DNA of 64,000 nucleotides from Ancistrus triradiatus (Eukaryota > Chordata > Actinopteri > Siluriformes > Loricariidae). A program made the position numbers and the translations under genes. Location of the stretch: the NCBI GenBank assembly GCA_025084515.1, contig JAJAGP010000017.1:981120-1045119 (forward strand), given 5' to 3'. This document shows, in pieces, positions 23,172 to 34,538 of this stretch. Within the stretch, counting starts at the first letter, position 1, and the number at the start of each line of letters is the position of its first letter. Below the pieces are notes generated by a model that was not told the DNA's origin, did not search any database, and saw only the letters and a list, made by a program, of their open reading frames with translations.

Positions 23172-24727
23172 CAGTGGTGTGAAAAAGTGTTTGCCCCCTT
23201 TCTGATTTCCTATTTTTTTACATGTCTGTCACACTTAAGTGTTTTGGAACATCAAACCAATTTAAATACTAGTCGAAGACAACACAAGTAAACACAAAAT
23301 GCAGTTTTTAAATGAAGGTGTTTATTATTAAGGGAGAAAAAAATCCAAACCTACATGGCCCTGTGTGAAAAAGTGATTGCCCCCCTTGTTAAAACACAAC
23401 ATAACTATGGTTCATCACACCTGAGTTCACTGTCTCTAGCCACACCCAGGTCTGATTATTGCCACACCTGTTCTCAATCAGGACATCACTTAAATAGGAC
23501 CTTCCTGACAAAGTGAAGTACACCAAAAGATCCTTAAAGCTACACATCATGCCGAGATCCAAAGAAATTCAGGAACAATTGAGAAAGAAAGTAATTGAGA
23601 TCTATCAGTCTGGAAGGGTTATAAAGCCATTTCTAAAGCTTTGGGACTCCAGCGAACCACAGTGAGAGCCATTATCCACAAATGGACCTTCTCAGAGTGG
23701 CCGGCTGACAAAATTAGCCCAAGAGGCGCCAGCGACGACTCATCAAGAGGTCACAAACAGACCCCACAACCACATCCAAACGAACTGCAGGCCTCACTTG
23801 CCTCAGTTAAGGTCAGTGTTCATGCCTCCACCCAAAAGGGCAAAAATAGCCTGCATGGGCAGAGTTGTCCAAGATGAAAACCCACTGCTGAGGCAAAAAA
23901 GAACATTAAATCTCATCTCACTTTTTCCAGCAACACACATCTTGATGATCCCCAAGAATTTTGGGACAACATTCTGTGTGACTGATGAGACAAGGTTGAA
24001 CTCTTTGGAAGGTGTGTGTCCCATTTACATCTGGGTAAAAAGTAACACAGCATTTTCAGAAAAGGAACATTATACCAACAGATAAAATATATGGTGGTAG
24101 TGGTAGTGTGATGGTCTGGGGCTGTTCTGCTGCTTCAGGACCCTGGAAGACTTGCTGTGATAAATGGAACTATTGAATTCTGCTGTCTACCAAAAAATCC
24201 TGAAGGAGAATGTCCGGCCATATGTTCCTGACCTCAAGCTGAAACGAAACATTGGGTTCTGCAGCAGGACAATGATCCAAAACACACCAGCAAAGTCCCA
24301 GCTCTGAATGGCTGAAGAAAAACAAAAATGAGGACTTTGGAGTGGCCTAGTCAAAGTCCTGACCTGAATACTATTGAGATGCCTTCTGGCATGACCTTAA
24401 AAAAGGCCCGTTCATGCTCGAAAAAACCTCCAATGTGTGAAATTGAATACAACAATTCTGCAAAATTCTGCCAAAATTCCCCACAACGCTGAAAAAGAAC
24501 TCATTGCAAGTTATCGCAAATGCTTTTTCACGCAGGGCAATGTAGGTTTGGGTTTTTTCCTTCCTTATTAATAAACACCTTAATTTAAAAACAAACATTT
24601 TGTCTTTACTTGTGTTGTCTTTGACTAATATTTAAATTGGTTTTGATGTTCCGAAACACTAAAGTGTGACAAACAGTGCAAAAAAAATAGGAAATTAAGA
24701 AGGGGCAAAAACTTTTTCAAACCACTG
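23172..24727 (+). mobile_element. Tc1 element, family C, both ends present
   Basis: Starts CAGTGGTGTGAAAAAGTGTT and ends AACTTTTTCAAACCACTG, with TA outside (23170-23171, 24728-24729). The arms are about 200 bp. It is 1556 bp long, close to full length, and is the only family C copy in the window. Confidence 0.9.
23549..24530 (+). pseudogene. Family C Tc1 transposase pseudogene
   Basis: ATGCCGAGATCCAAAGAAAT starts the frame (MPRSKEIQEQLRKKVIEIYQ). A one-base loss after the QSG codons shifts it. Later frames give PLLRQKRTLN, a DETRL segment with the first Asp, QQDNDPKHTSK-like sequence near 24265-24290 and a SPDLN-type region near 24357. Many indels; non-functional. Confidence 0.82.
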
Positions 24728-24820
24728 TACCTGCTTTCCTCATAAAGTCTTATCAAAAGAAAGGAAGTAAGTATTGTTGTTATAATCCGGACTACAAGAT
24801 TTTTCAAGTTCAAAGTCAAG

Positions 24821-25491
24821 TAAGTCAGATTTATTTATATAGCGCTTTTTACAATGGAGCATTGTCTCAAAGCAACTTTACAAGTTTAGATTATCTCCTA
24901 ATAACTACGTCCAATCCCAAATTGAGCGAGCCTAGGGCGACAGTGGCAAGGAAAAACTCCCTAGTTCTAGGAAGAAACCTTGGGAGGACCAAGACTCAAA
25001 CAGGGACCCAACCTCCTTGGGCGGCGTAGTTGATAAATCTAAGAGCGAACTAAAGTCATGGAGTCAAAGTTCGAATAGAATGTGAAGTATGCGCATCGAC
25101 ATTAAGTGGCCCGGGTATGATGATAAATCTAAGAGCGAAAACTACAGTCATGGAGTCAAAGTTCAACTAAATGTGAAGTATGCAACATCGACATTAAGTG
25201 GCCCGGATATGATGGGCTGGAGCTGATGACGGAAGCAGCTTTGAGTGGAGCTCCATCAGATGAACATCATGTGTTGGGGCCGGAACTGCCCGGAACACAG
25301 CTCGGAGAGAACAGAAAATGTAATTAGTTATTGATTAAGAGCACAGTGTTTATTAACAATCACTGATGCCAAGTGTAGCATGAGACCCCGGCAGCATTAG
25401 CTATAGCAGCATAGCTAGAAAGCTAGAAAGAGGAGAACTGGTAGGAAACACAGCCAAGAGGGATCACATGAGACATTGGCAACCAGAGATT
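24821..25491 (+). repeat. Teleost dispersed repeat E, long copy
   Basis: Starts AGTCAGATTTATTTATATAG, continues ACAATGGAGCATTGTCTC, GGCGACAGTGGCAAGG and CCTTGGGAGGACCAAG, and ends near GAGACATTGGCAACC. The same 650-700 bp unit recurs at 35404. This copy has an extra internal tandem duplication of about 95 bp (25029-25213). No coding capacity was recognised. Confidence 0.75.
25029..25213. repeat. Two-copy tandem duplication, about 95 bp
   Basis: GATAAATCTAAGAGCGAA recurs at about 25032 and 25121, each time followed by CATGGAGTCAAAGTTC and CGACATTAAGTGGCCCGG. The matching position in the 35.6-kb copy has the unit once. Confidence 0.8.
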
Positions 25492-26160
25492 TTTCAGAGA
25501 CTTTGTTTATAACAGAGAAACGTAGCGTGCGATAATAGATCAGATTTGAACTTTACACTAACATCCAGAACTTCTTTCACAACCTGGATAAGGCATTCAT
25601 TCCAAATGGAGGATTCAAGTGAATGTTCATAGAATGTCAGCATGACCTGTCCAAACAGAAGCTGTGCCAGGTTTACTCCTTCAGGAAATTCTGTGGATCA
25701 TGTGGAGGGTGGGAGTAAGTCACAATCTAGCTTGACCATCAGTAATCCTATCTAGTAAATGAGTTCTGTAAGAAGGAGCCAGGAATGCAGCCTCAGCATT
25801 GAATATGGTCACAAATGTCACCTGATTGAATCTGCAGTGGCAAAAATTGCAAACTGTATGTCATTAGGAATTTGTTATCTCATCAACCCGATAAGATGAT
25901 ATTTCAACAAAAACAAACCAATCAATTAAATTTTATTAATGACCCCTTTCTCCTACAGAATAACTACAAAATTTTTCACATGCCTGCACTGGCATATCAT
26001 TATCTCATGTATTTCACCACATATTACATTCTACAGTTTTCTATCTTAACCCTGAAATATTGTCACTGTTAAGTTGTTATTGTAAAGGCTATTGATGCTC
26101 TGTATTGTCAAATATCTATATATATTTATATTATTATTATAATTGATGCTGTGTATCTTC

Positions 26161-26325
26161 TTACATTACAATTACAGAATTTAGCAGACACTCTTAGTAC
26201 TGATACAGTACAAGCAATTGTGGGTTAAACTCCTTGCTCAAGGACCCAACAGTAGCAACTTGGAGGGGTTGCTCAAGGACCCAACAGTAGCAGCTTGGCA
26301 GAGGTGGGGTTTGAGCCCTTGTGAT
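26161..26325 (-). mobile_element. tRNA-derived SINE, minus strand, 5' end missing
   Basis: The tail (complement of AATTTAGCAGACACTC) and body (TGCTCAAGGACCCAACAGTA) match the SINE family. The segment contains a 40-bp internal duplication of the GTTGCTCAAGGACCCAACAG block. The box A end is lost. Confidence 0.65.
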
Positions 26326-27190
26326 CTACAAATGAAACTTATAAATCCTATAAAAGAGCTAAAACATGCAACAAGCAGATGTCACCTTTCATTTGTTTTT
26401 CAGCATTGATGTTTGCACAGCTAGGTTTCAATACAATCCATACTACACAGAAACAAAGTTATTGTAGTCAAACTGTTTTTAGTTACCTAGCAGTTTTAGC
26501 TTTGGAGGCTCGAATGGTTTAGTCACATGACAACCTGAAGACAACCCTGAAGAGCACTGAGACTCAGGCACCCGCCCCTAGTGACAAGGTAATCCAGCAA
26601 ATCAACACACACTGCAACCATGGTCCCACTGTATGAAGCATAACAACTGGACTTACTGGGCCCAGGAACCACTTTGGGCACCATGAAAGCCTGTGTCTAG
26701 ACTTTGGTGCCAGGGTACCACCAAAGGGGTACCAAGGAGGGGTTGCTCAAGGACCCAACAGTAGCAGCTTGGCAGAGGGGGGGTTTGAACCCTGGCCCTT
26801 CTAGTCCACGGTCCAGTATCTTGACCACTGAGCTACCACAGTCCCACACCGGATCTATCCTGTGTATAGGTTTCTCTATTGTTATTCAAAAAGACCGCAA
26901 ATGAGAAAACAACAGAAATTAAGCTTAAAAAAGAGCTGCCAAAAAGAGATTTCACGTTCTTTGATGTGTTTTTCAGCACTGATGTTTGCACAGCTAGGTT
27001 TCAGTACAATCCACGTTACACAAAAACAATTAACAACAGACAAGTTATTGTAGTCACTCTGTTTTTCAGTAAGATACCAGCCAGTTTTATTGTTTTTTTA
27101 ACTGGATCTAAAATGGTGTTACTCGAATTAATTCAACAGATGATTTTTAGTTATATAGTTTAGAGTTGTGGGGGCTCAAATGGTTTTGGG
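26262..27190. repeat. Direct segmental duplication, about 0.27-0.45 kb units
   Basis: Unit 1 (26262-26530) and unit 2 (26738-27190) share GGGTTGCTCAAGGACCCAAC, then GATGTTTGCACAGCTAGGTT and AAGTTATTGTAGTCA in the same order. Unit 2 keeps additional internal sequence. The SINE fragment in both units shows that the SINE was present before the duplication. Confidence 0.65.
26738..26848 (-). mobile_element. SINE 5' half, minus strand
   Basis: The complement reads GGGACTGTGGTAGCTCAGTG (box A region) and CCAGGGTTCAAACCC (box B). The 3' tail is absent. Confidence 0.65.
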
Positions 27191-27199
27191 TGCTGGTAA

Positions 27200-27689
27200 C
27201 CCAACGCCATAAAAGACAGACCACTATTTATCTGAGAATGGAATCAAACCAGAGACTCAGCATTTGATGGAACCAGGGCTCTACCGACTGAACCACTGTG
27301 GTTCCATCCTCTGATGATTGATATCCCCATGTCACTAAAACCAAAAGTTGCTGTATTGTATTCAGCAATGTGGAGGGTGTTCTACCCTGACAGCAAATAA
27401 GTGATGGCCTCAGTTCTGGGCCACACTTGTCATTCTCATCAGCCCACATACAGCTGTGGAATGATGGTGATGACTTCAGCTGAATCAGAACTGCAAGCAT
27501 CAGGCCATATTGGCCCAGAGAACAAGTCCAGGACAATCTAGATTACACATGCATCCCTGACTCTGAATGTCTGATGTCTGAATTTGGCCCACAGTACGCT
27601 TGCCATTGCCATAACTGTCCCATAAGAACCTAAACTGAGCCATATTTACCTCAGAATGGTCTGCTGTCTATGTATTATATATATATATA
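27200..27689. other. Intergenic, nothing firmly recognised
   Basis: A tRNA-like GGAACCACAGTGGTTC palindrome-rich stretch lies near 27240-27310, but no cloverleaf could be drawn. Confidence 0.35.
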
Positions 27690-27691
27690 TA

Positions 27692-29164
27692 CAGTGGGGC
27701 AAAAAAGGATTTAGTCAGTCACTGATTGTGTAAGTTCTCTTACTTAGAAAGATGAGAGAGGTCTGTGATTTTCATCAGAGGTACACTTCAACTATGAGAG
27801 ACAAAATGAAAAAAAAATCCAGGAAATCAGATTGTAGGATTTTTAAGGAATTTAATTGTAAATCATGGTGGAAAATAAGTATTTGGCCATCCACAAACAA
27901 GCAAGATTTCTGGCTCTCACAGACCTCACCTTCTCACCTTCTGTCCTCCACTTGTAACCTGTATTATTGGCACCTGTTTGACCTCGTTATCTGTAAAATA
28001 GAAACCTGTCCACAGCCTCAAACAGTAAGACTCCAAACTCCAAAACCATGGCCAAGACCAAAGAGCTGTCGAAGGACACAAGGAAGAAAACTGTAGACCT
28101 GCACCAGGCTGGGAAGAGTGAATCTACAATAGGCAAGCAGGTTGCTGTGAATAAATCAACTGTGGGAGCAACTGTAAGACATACAAGACCATTGATAATC
28201 TCCCTCGATGTGGGGCCCCACGCGAGATCTCATCCCGTGGGGTCAAAATAATCATGAGAACGGTGAGCAAAAATCCCAGAACTACATGGAGGTACCTGAT
28301 GAATGACCTTCAGAGAGCTGGGACCAAAGTAACAAAGCTACCATCAGTAACACACTACTCCGAGAGGGACTCATACCCTGCAGTGCCAGGCGTGTCCCCC
28401 TGCTTAAGTCAGTACATGTCCAGGCCCATCTGAAGTTTGCCAGACAGCATATTGATTATCCAGAAGAGGATTGGGAGAATATCATGTGGTCAAATGAAAC
28501 CAAAATAGAACTTTTTGCTAGAAACTCAACTCACAGTGTTTGGAGGAAGAAGAATGCTGAGTTGCAGCCCAAGAACACCATACCTACTGTGAAGCATAGG
28601 GGTGGAAACATCATGCTTTGGGGCTGTTTTTCTGCAAAGGGGACAGGACGACTGATCCGTGTTAAGGGAAGAATGAACGGGCCCATGTATTGTGAGATTT
28701 TAAGCCAAAACCTCCTTCCAGTGAGAGCATTGAAGATGGAACGTGGCTGGGTCTTCCAGCATGACAATGATCCCAAACACACCGATCGGGCAACAAAGGA
28801 GTGGCTCTGTAAAAAGCATTTCAAGGTCCTGGAGTGGCCTAGCCAGTCTCCAGACCTCAACCAGATAGAATATTTGAGGAGGGAGTTGAAAGTCTGTGTT
28901 GCCCCAAAACATCACTGCTCTAGAGGAGATCTGCATGGAGAAATGGGCCAAAATACCAGCTACAGTGTGTGCAAACCTGGTGAAGGCTTACAGGAAACGT
29001 TTGACGTCTGTCATTGCCAACAAAGGTTATGTTACAAAGTCTTGAGTTGAACCAAATTAATCGACCAGATAATTATTTTCCACCATGATTTACAATTAAA
29101 TTCTTTAAAAATCCTACAATGTGATTTCCTGGATTTTTTTTATTTTTCTCATTTTGTCTCTCAA
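27692..29164 (+). mobile_element. Tc1 element, family B, right arm truncated
   Basis: The left end CAGTGGGGCAAAAAAGGATT follows a TA repeat. The right arm is cut inside CATTTTGTCTCTC, well short of the terminal CCCCACTG. It is joined after a short CACACACA stretch to a family A fragment. Without a right end it could not be mobilised. Confidence 0.87.
28048..29050 (+). pseudogene. Family B Tc1 transposase pseudogene
   Basis: Starts MAKTKELSKDTRKKTVDLHQ. A deletion in the second helix-turn-helix shifts the frame. The catalytic half is open from 28484: the first catalytic Asp is replaced by Asn (WSNETK instead of WSDETK), the second is present in QHDNDPKHTDRA, and SPDLNQIEYL keeps Glu although the preceding Pro is changed to Gln. 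The C-terminal frame is shifted after PQNI-type sequence. Non-functional on several counts. Confidence 0.85.
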
Positions 29165-29181
29165 ACATAAATATACACACA

Positions 29182-29765
29182 CAGTGATGCTTAAAAGTTA
29201 TATTTCTGCATAAATATGATCTAAAACATCATAAGATTTTCACACAAGTAAAGTGAAGTAAAGAGTAAAGAGAACCCAGGTAAACAAATGATACAAAAAT
29301 ATTATTTGGTCCTTTTTTCTGAGTAAAATTATTAAAATATTACATATTACTCAGTGGCAAAAGTATGTGAACCTTTGTTTTCAGTAGCCTATCTGCTGTG
29401 ACCCCCCTGTGCAGCAATAACTGCAACTAAACGTTTCCTGTAACTGTTGATCAGTCCTGCAGACCGGCTTGGAGAAATTTTAGCCCATTCCTGCATACAG
29501 AACAGCTTCAGCTCTGGGATGTTGGTGGGTTTCCTCACATTAACTGCTCACTTCAGGTCCTTCCACAACATTCTTTGTTGGTCGACCACTCCTGGGGAGG
29601 GTAACAATGGTCTTGAATTTCTTCCATTTCTACACAATCTGTCCGAACTCCTTAGAGATGGTTTTGTAACCTTTTTCAGCCTGATGAGCATCAAAAACTC
29701 TTTTTCTGAGGTCCACAGAAATCTCCTTTGTTCGTGCCATGATACACTTCCACAAATATATGCCA
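29182..29765 (-). mobile_element. Tc1 element, family A, deleted fragment
   Basis: The left end CAGTGATGCTTAAAAG lacks about 15 bp of the usual arm. Then come the inner repeat, the C-terminal transposase region, a deletion junction at about 29572, and the N-terminal coding region (29580-29742, minus). The right arm is absent. Most of the catalytic core is missing. Confidence 0.8.
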
Positions 29766-29833
29766 CTTGTAGCTTTTCTTCATATTGAATATGGTGCTGA
29801 AGAAAATTCTACTCCAAAACATACCTGAGACAT

Positions 29834-29835
<2 letters not shown>

Positions 29836-29878
<43 letters not shown>
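29836..29878. repeat. CT microsatellite
   Basis: About 21 TC units directly downstream of the family A fragment. Confidence 0.95.
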
Positions 29879-29880
<2 letters not shown>

Positions 29881-30039
29881 ACCACCCATTTGCTATAAAG
29901 TTCTTTGTTTGCTTGTTTGTTTTTAAGAGAAGTATTGGACATTTTTTGGAATCAAATTAATTAATAAATAAAGATGCTGACTGCTGTGATGTAATACTGT
30001 ACATGTATTTAGTTATTTGATTTTAAAATTGTACCTTTG

Positions 30040-30310
30040 CTTTTCCTAGGGTGGGTGTCGGGGCTTCAGCAGATTTTTCCAGAGAGCACAGGACACAGGC
30101 ATAAGAATGTCTTGTGTGGGACACCAGTCCACCACAGGGTCAGCAGAGCTTGCTGTTGCTGTGCCCTGAACCACCTCCCACCCTCAGACACAGCCAATCA
30201 TGCCTGCATGTGATGTTTGAAAAAGCACCATACATTTATTACTTATGTATTTACATATTTTCACATTTAACTCCTGTTTTATCACGGTCAGGGTTGCAAA
30301 GGGGTCTGTA
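30040..30310 (+). repeat. Dispersed-repeat-like segment
   Basis: CCAGTCCACCACAGGGTCAG and CACAGCCAATCATGCCTGC resemble a decayed teleost retroposon. A related stretch lies at 47800-47890. The identity of the family is uncertain. The rest up to 31229 has no recognised feature. Confidence 0.35.
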
Positions 30311-31229
30311 ACATATCACAAAATTCACAGGGGCTGGAGCTTTGAGGCAATGGCTCTAATTGCAGTGCCACCCTGTACATAATTAAAGTAATTAAATAAC
30401 ACCCCAAAAAATACCCTCCACTTTTTTTTACTCCATTTAACTAAACTGAAATATTGAAAATAACGTTAGTTTATGTGGCAACTATTTATGAGCTGAAATT
30501 AATATACATTTGTTAAGTTACAAGAATATAAAAGCATTAGTATGATAAACTTCACATACTAATAAACTTGATTTAGTATGAGAACTTTTTTGAACACATT
30601 GTAGTGTGAAATATTGCGTTGCAGTAAGGAGTGATTGCATGAAAGTTGCGTTCCCTCTCTGCCATCCTGTGGTCAGGATAAAGATGGCAGTTGATCGTTT
30701 GGAGGCGGTGCAGTTCTGCAAACGTTTAAGCTGTTAATGTGTGCTTAATGTACCTGTAACGAGCTGCTAAATGACTGTTTGAATGTTGTATACTACTGTA
30801 TTTGTTCTACACAAACCCTTGAATGAGTGATAGAAACATTAATCCTAATTACTATAACCATTTAAAACAGTCTGTTCCTGATGGCAATATACGAAATATG
30901 TTCTAATTATCCCTCCCATTCATGTGTATTTTCTAACTAATGTTCTAGAATAGGTTAAGGAAAACAAAGACTGGAATGGAGATTAGTGCTATGGAGTACA
31001 GAGTACTATGATGTGACAAATCCAAGTGTCCAATCATCGACATTATGTTATATATGGTCATTATACCATTGCAAAAACAACAAATCTAATGGTGGTCTAA
31101 GACTTTTGCACAATACTGTATAAACACAATACCTTTTTTTTACAGTTTTATTTTGACACACCACACAAATGCATGACACCCTCATTCATTCCTCAAAGTG
31201 CAACAATTAGATCTTCATATTCCAATACT

Positions 31230-32408
31230 TTACCATCTAAGATACCTAAAGTCAGATGTATACGGGGCAGGCTTCCTCCAGCTTCCTACTGCTGCCTCTT
31301 CTACTGGCCTGGACATACAATACATGCTGGTCTGTTGGTGTTCTTCATTTGTTCGCATGCCCATTGTTTCCACTCTGCTGTGAAGTTGATCAGACCAGCA
31401 GACGTTGGTCCAGATTGCTTCATGCTGAGTATCCTGCAGAGATGAGATTCTCTTCTGAGCGATGCTGTCCCTCTTTAACAGTGACTCAATGGAAAAAGGG
31501 CCACTAAATTTGATCTTGTGTGTTTCAGTCTTGACAGAACAGACTGGTGAAGGAGGATCGGCAGCTCTTTCCACATTTTCATTGTGTTTTTCCCATTTGA
31601 GTGGCAAAGCAGGAAACATTTCAGTCATGTCACTGAAGTGCCGGCGCAGCATCTTGGGGGTAATGCTACTCTCATCCACTTTCCAAAAGTTCCTTTTGGC
31701 ATTTGGACACTCAGGGTCTATTGGTACCTGCAAATAGATAGAGACACTGGTTATATTGCAATTGTACTGTATGAAATTAAAAAAGTAAGTTATACACCAT
31801 CCCAAAAAAAGACTAACTCACCTTGACAAAGCATTTGTTGGACGACAGGCAGACTCTGATGTTGTTCTCCAGACCTTTCCTGTCCCCAGTAACAAATATA
31901 CCCAATTTCTCCATAATCTGAAAAACAAAAATAGCAGTGTTAAAGATTAAACCACTAAGGAGATATTATTAGAAGAACAATGATGCAAAATTATGATTAA
32001 TTATGCATCGTTTAAATGATTATAAATCATAAAATATACCATACGTTAAAAAAATCCAAACACATTAGATTAAAAAATATTTAAAAATATGTTGTGGGTT
32101 CAAAATGTGCCTAGGTTAAACTGCGTTAGAGCGTGTGAGTACCACTCCAGAGCATGGTTAACAAAAAAAAAACATATTTTACACCCTATAACATTTTTAT
32201 AACATCTTAGGTGCAGCATCACTTTCATGTTCATGTTACTTTCAGACTGTACCTGCTTGAAGGTGAGCATCTTGTTTGGAGAATCCTGGATGACATATGC
32301 AACCAGGCCAATGTAGGTCCCCTTGGTGTGGCGCTGATATTTTCGTTTCTGCAATCCAGGCGCCTCTGCCGATTCAGGGCCAAAACTTGCACACATGGTT
32401 TTGGTCAT
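31230..32408 (-). CDS. foxh1-like: FoxH1/FAST-family forkhead transcription factor
   Basis: A winged-helix DNA-binding protein. FoxH1/FAST members partner Smads in Activin/Nodal signalling in the nucleus; that role is known for the family and only inferred here. There are three GT-AG exons on the minus strand: 32253-32408, 31822-31917 and 31727-31230, giving 249 aa in frame. Residues about 28-115 form the forkhead: TYIGLVAYVIQDSPNKMLTF, then GLENNIRVCLSSNKCF, then KRNFWKVD. The SSNKCF-V-KVP and NFW-VD blocks point to FoxH1, and FSIESLL near residue 150 matches the short motif seen in FoxH1 and other repressor-type Fox proteins. It is odd in two ways. The recognition helix has R-V-C-L-S where nearly all Fox proteins have R-H-N-L-S, and the protein is short with no obvious PPNK-type Smad-interaction motif. 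A separate fast-evolving FoxH1 paralogue such as Fast3 is likely. Confidence 0.82.
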
Positions 32409-32469
32409 GGCAGAAACTCAGTGTGTGACTCGTCTAGGAAGACTGAATACAGAGGTCTGGTGAGCCGGG

Positions 32470-32477
32470 TTTATATA
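32470..32477 (-). promoter_or_regulatory. TATA box of foxh1-like
   Basis: The minus strand reads GGGGTATATAAACCC, with the TATA core 62 bp upstream of the ATG at 32408. A start site about 25-30 bp downstream would give a 5' UTR of roughly 35 nt. No initiator was verified. Confidence 0.6.
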
Positions 32478-32989
32478 CCCCCAGTAGAATATAACAACAC
32501 GATTGCTGTGCATTCCAGCCTAAATACAGCGATTACTGAAAGATAATGAGGTGTTAATATGTGGGCGGGATCTACAAGCCTCAGACACAGAGGTGCATAC
32601 CTAAGCTGTGGGCATGTGTAGTGACAAATAACCTTCATTCTCTATTCTTTCAAACATTTTAATGTACCTGTTAAGCACACACAATTATGATGCCTTTTGT
32701 TACCTTTGCCTAAGTAAAAAAGCAACAAAAAAAGGGAAGAGGGAATGGAATAATGTTTCAAATGAATACGCAATTGTCTTCGTAATTGGTTATCATGGTC
32801 ATTTTATTTTACTGCAGTCAGTAATATTTTTAAACGATTTTTTTGGTAATATACTGATATTCGTAAAGTATTTTTTTTTAATTAGCTTGAAGCACTATAT
32901 TGAAGTTCTATATTATAAATAAAGACTCATGTAAAGACTTATTTATTATATGGTAAATATACAGTAACTCTGTGAACCCTGATGTAATA

Positions 32990-33012
32990 ACAACAACAAC
33001 AATAACAATAAC

Positions 33013-33056
<44 letters not shown>
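32990..33056. repeat. AAT/AAC microsatellite
   Basis: CAACAACAACAATAACAAT grades into about 15 AAT units in the foxh1-like/ntaq1 intergenic region. Confidence 0.9.
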
Positions 33057-33057
<1 letters not shown>

Positions 33058-33304
33058 CTATTAACATAAACATATAACATATATTAACATATAAAATGTA
33101 ATTTATATTATTGATCTAAATAACTGCTTTACAAGTGAAAATGAAAAAGGTTTTTAAATAAAGTCTTATTTTTCTTATGTTGTGGCAAGCTCTATGTGGA
33201 ACATATTGTACTATAACAACACCATCAGCAAAAACAACAATAACATATTATACATATGACATATAATACATATGAACAAAACTTAAAATAACACAGTAAT
33301 TTAT

Positions 33305-34060
33305 AGGCCTCCCTTACAAAAATAAGTTTATTCAAGTGTGCTATTAGTATACTTCATTTAAACAAAACATAAGTGAGTATGAGTTCAGCTGTACTAATTG
33401 TTATGTACTTATCTAAGATATTCTAAACTATATTAAGTATTAAGTATAACTGGTTTATACGGACAAATATACAGTCTACTAATATAAAGTATAAGTATTT
33501 TGGTCTAGGCCTATACTTATACTTAATATTTTGACTGAGGAACACTTAAGAAAATTATAGTTAAGTATTCTTACCTTATACATAAAGTGTCAGTATTTGT
33601 GGCTTATAATTTGGGTGGAAATTAAAATTGATAAAGAACACAGTTATGGTCTTAATCCTGAGAATGTCTTGCAAATTTTATATGAGTACTCCACTGGTAG
33701 TGTTAACTTCAAGTCTGCATAAAGTATAGGGTAAGGTATATGTAAGTACATAAAAAAACCTGTTAGCATACTTAAAATAGATGTAGTAAACTATAGATTG
33801 TGTTTACTGAGTATACTTGCAGTATGAAAACCATTAAAGAACAGTAGTTTACTGGTAGTATACTTAAAAGTGGGATTGAAGTATATAACTTGTACCTTAA
33901 CGTTAACTTTTAGTGTAGTGTAATAATACCTAAGTAAAGTTGTTTACTGCATAAAAGTATACTTTTATAAACGAAAATGTTTATAAATCGATATTAGTAT
34001 ATTTTCTACATAAAATAGTCTTGTACTTTACTTAAGTTTACTTTAATAATATGAACTGTA
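33305..34060. mobile_element. Probable AT-rich non-autonomous element rich in AAGTATAC motifs
   Basis: The stretch is dense in TTAAGTAT, AGTATACTT and their complements, a texture typical of certain teleost DNA elements. Candidate ends are CCTCCCTTACAAAAATAAG on the left and CTTTACTTAAGTTTACTT on the right, but they are not convincing inverted repeats. It lies between the divergent foxh1-like and ntaq1 promoters. Confidence 0.4.
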
Positions 34061-34538
34061 AGCACAGGCTATTAGGTTACTTCAAATTATGTAATGGAAC
34101 GTAATAAAAGTCCAGTCAACTAAAAATATGACAACTTTAACATGTTCAATGGTTTTAACCTGGATTAAATTGAATTATAAATTAAACAGGTATCCAATTT
34201 ATGCGAATTGTTGCGTATTGAGATTAGTCAGTTCATGTAACAGCTGGCAAATGAGCGCATATCGTATTTTATTGGTGAGCAATTAGTCTAGTGCTGCGAT
34301 TCTCACCTATTTAAAGTGATTAGCAGTTTGTGCTTTAATTAACTCGCGCATTAGAGCTGGAATGGGCCAGCTATTAGAATCCGGTACGAAAATACAACTT
34401 TCGGTTTCTTTACGGACTTATACAGTGTAACCCACACAAGCAGACAGGCAGGAGAATGGTAGCGTGTTTTGTTTGTGAATAAGATGGACACTAGTGACAA
34501 CGAATTGTTTTATTTAATGTAGGCTTTATGTAGAAAAC

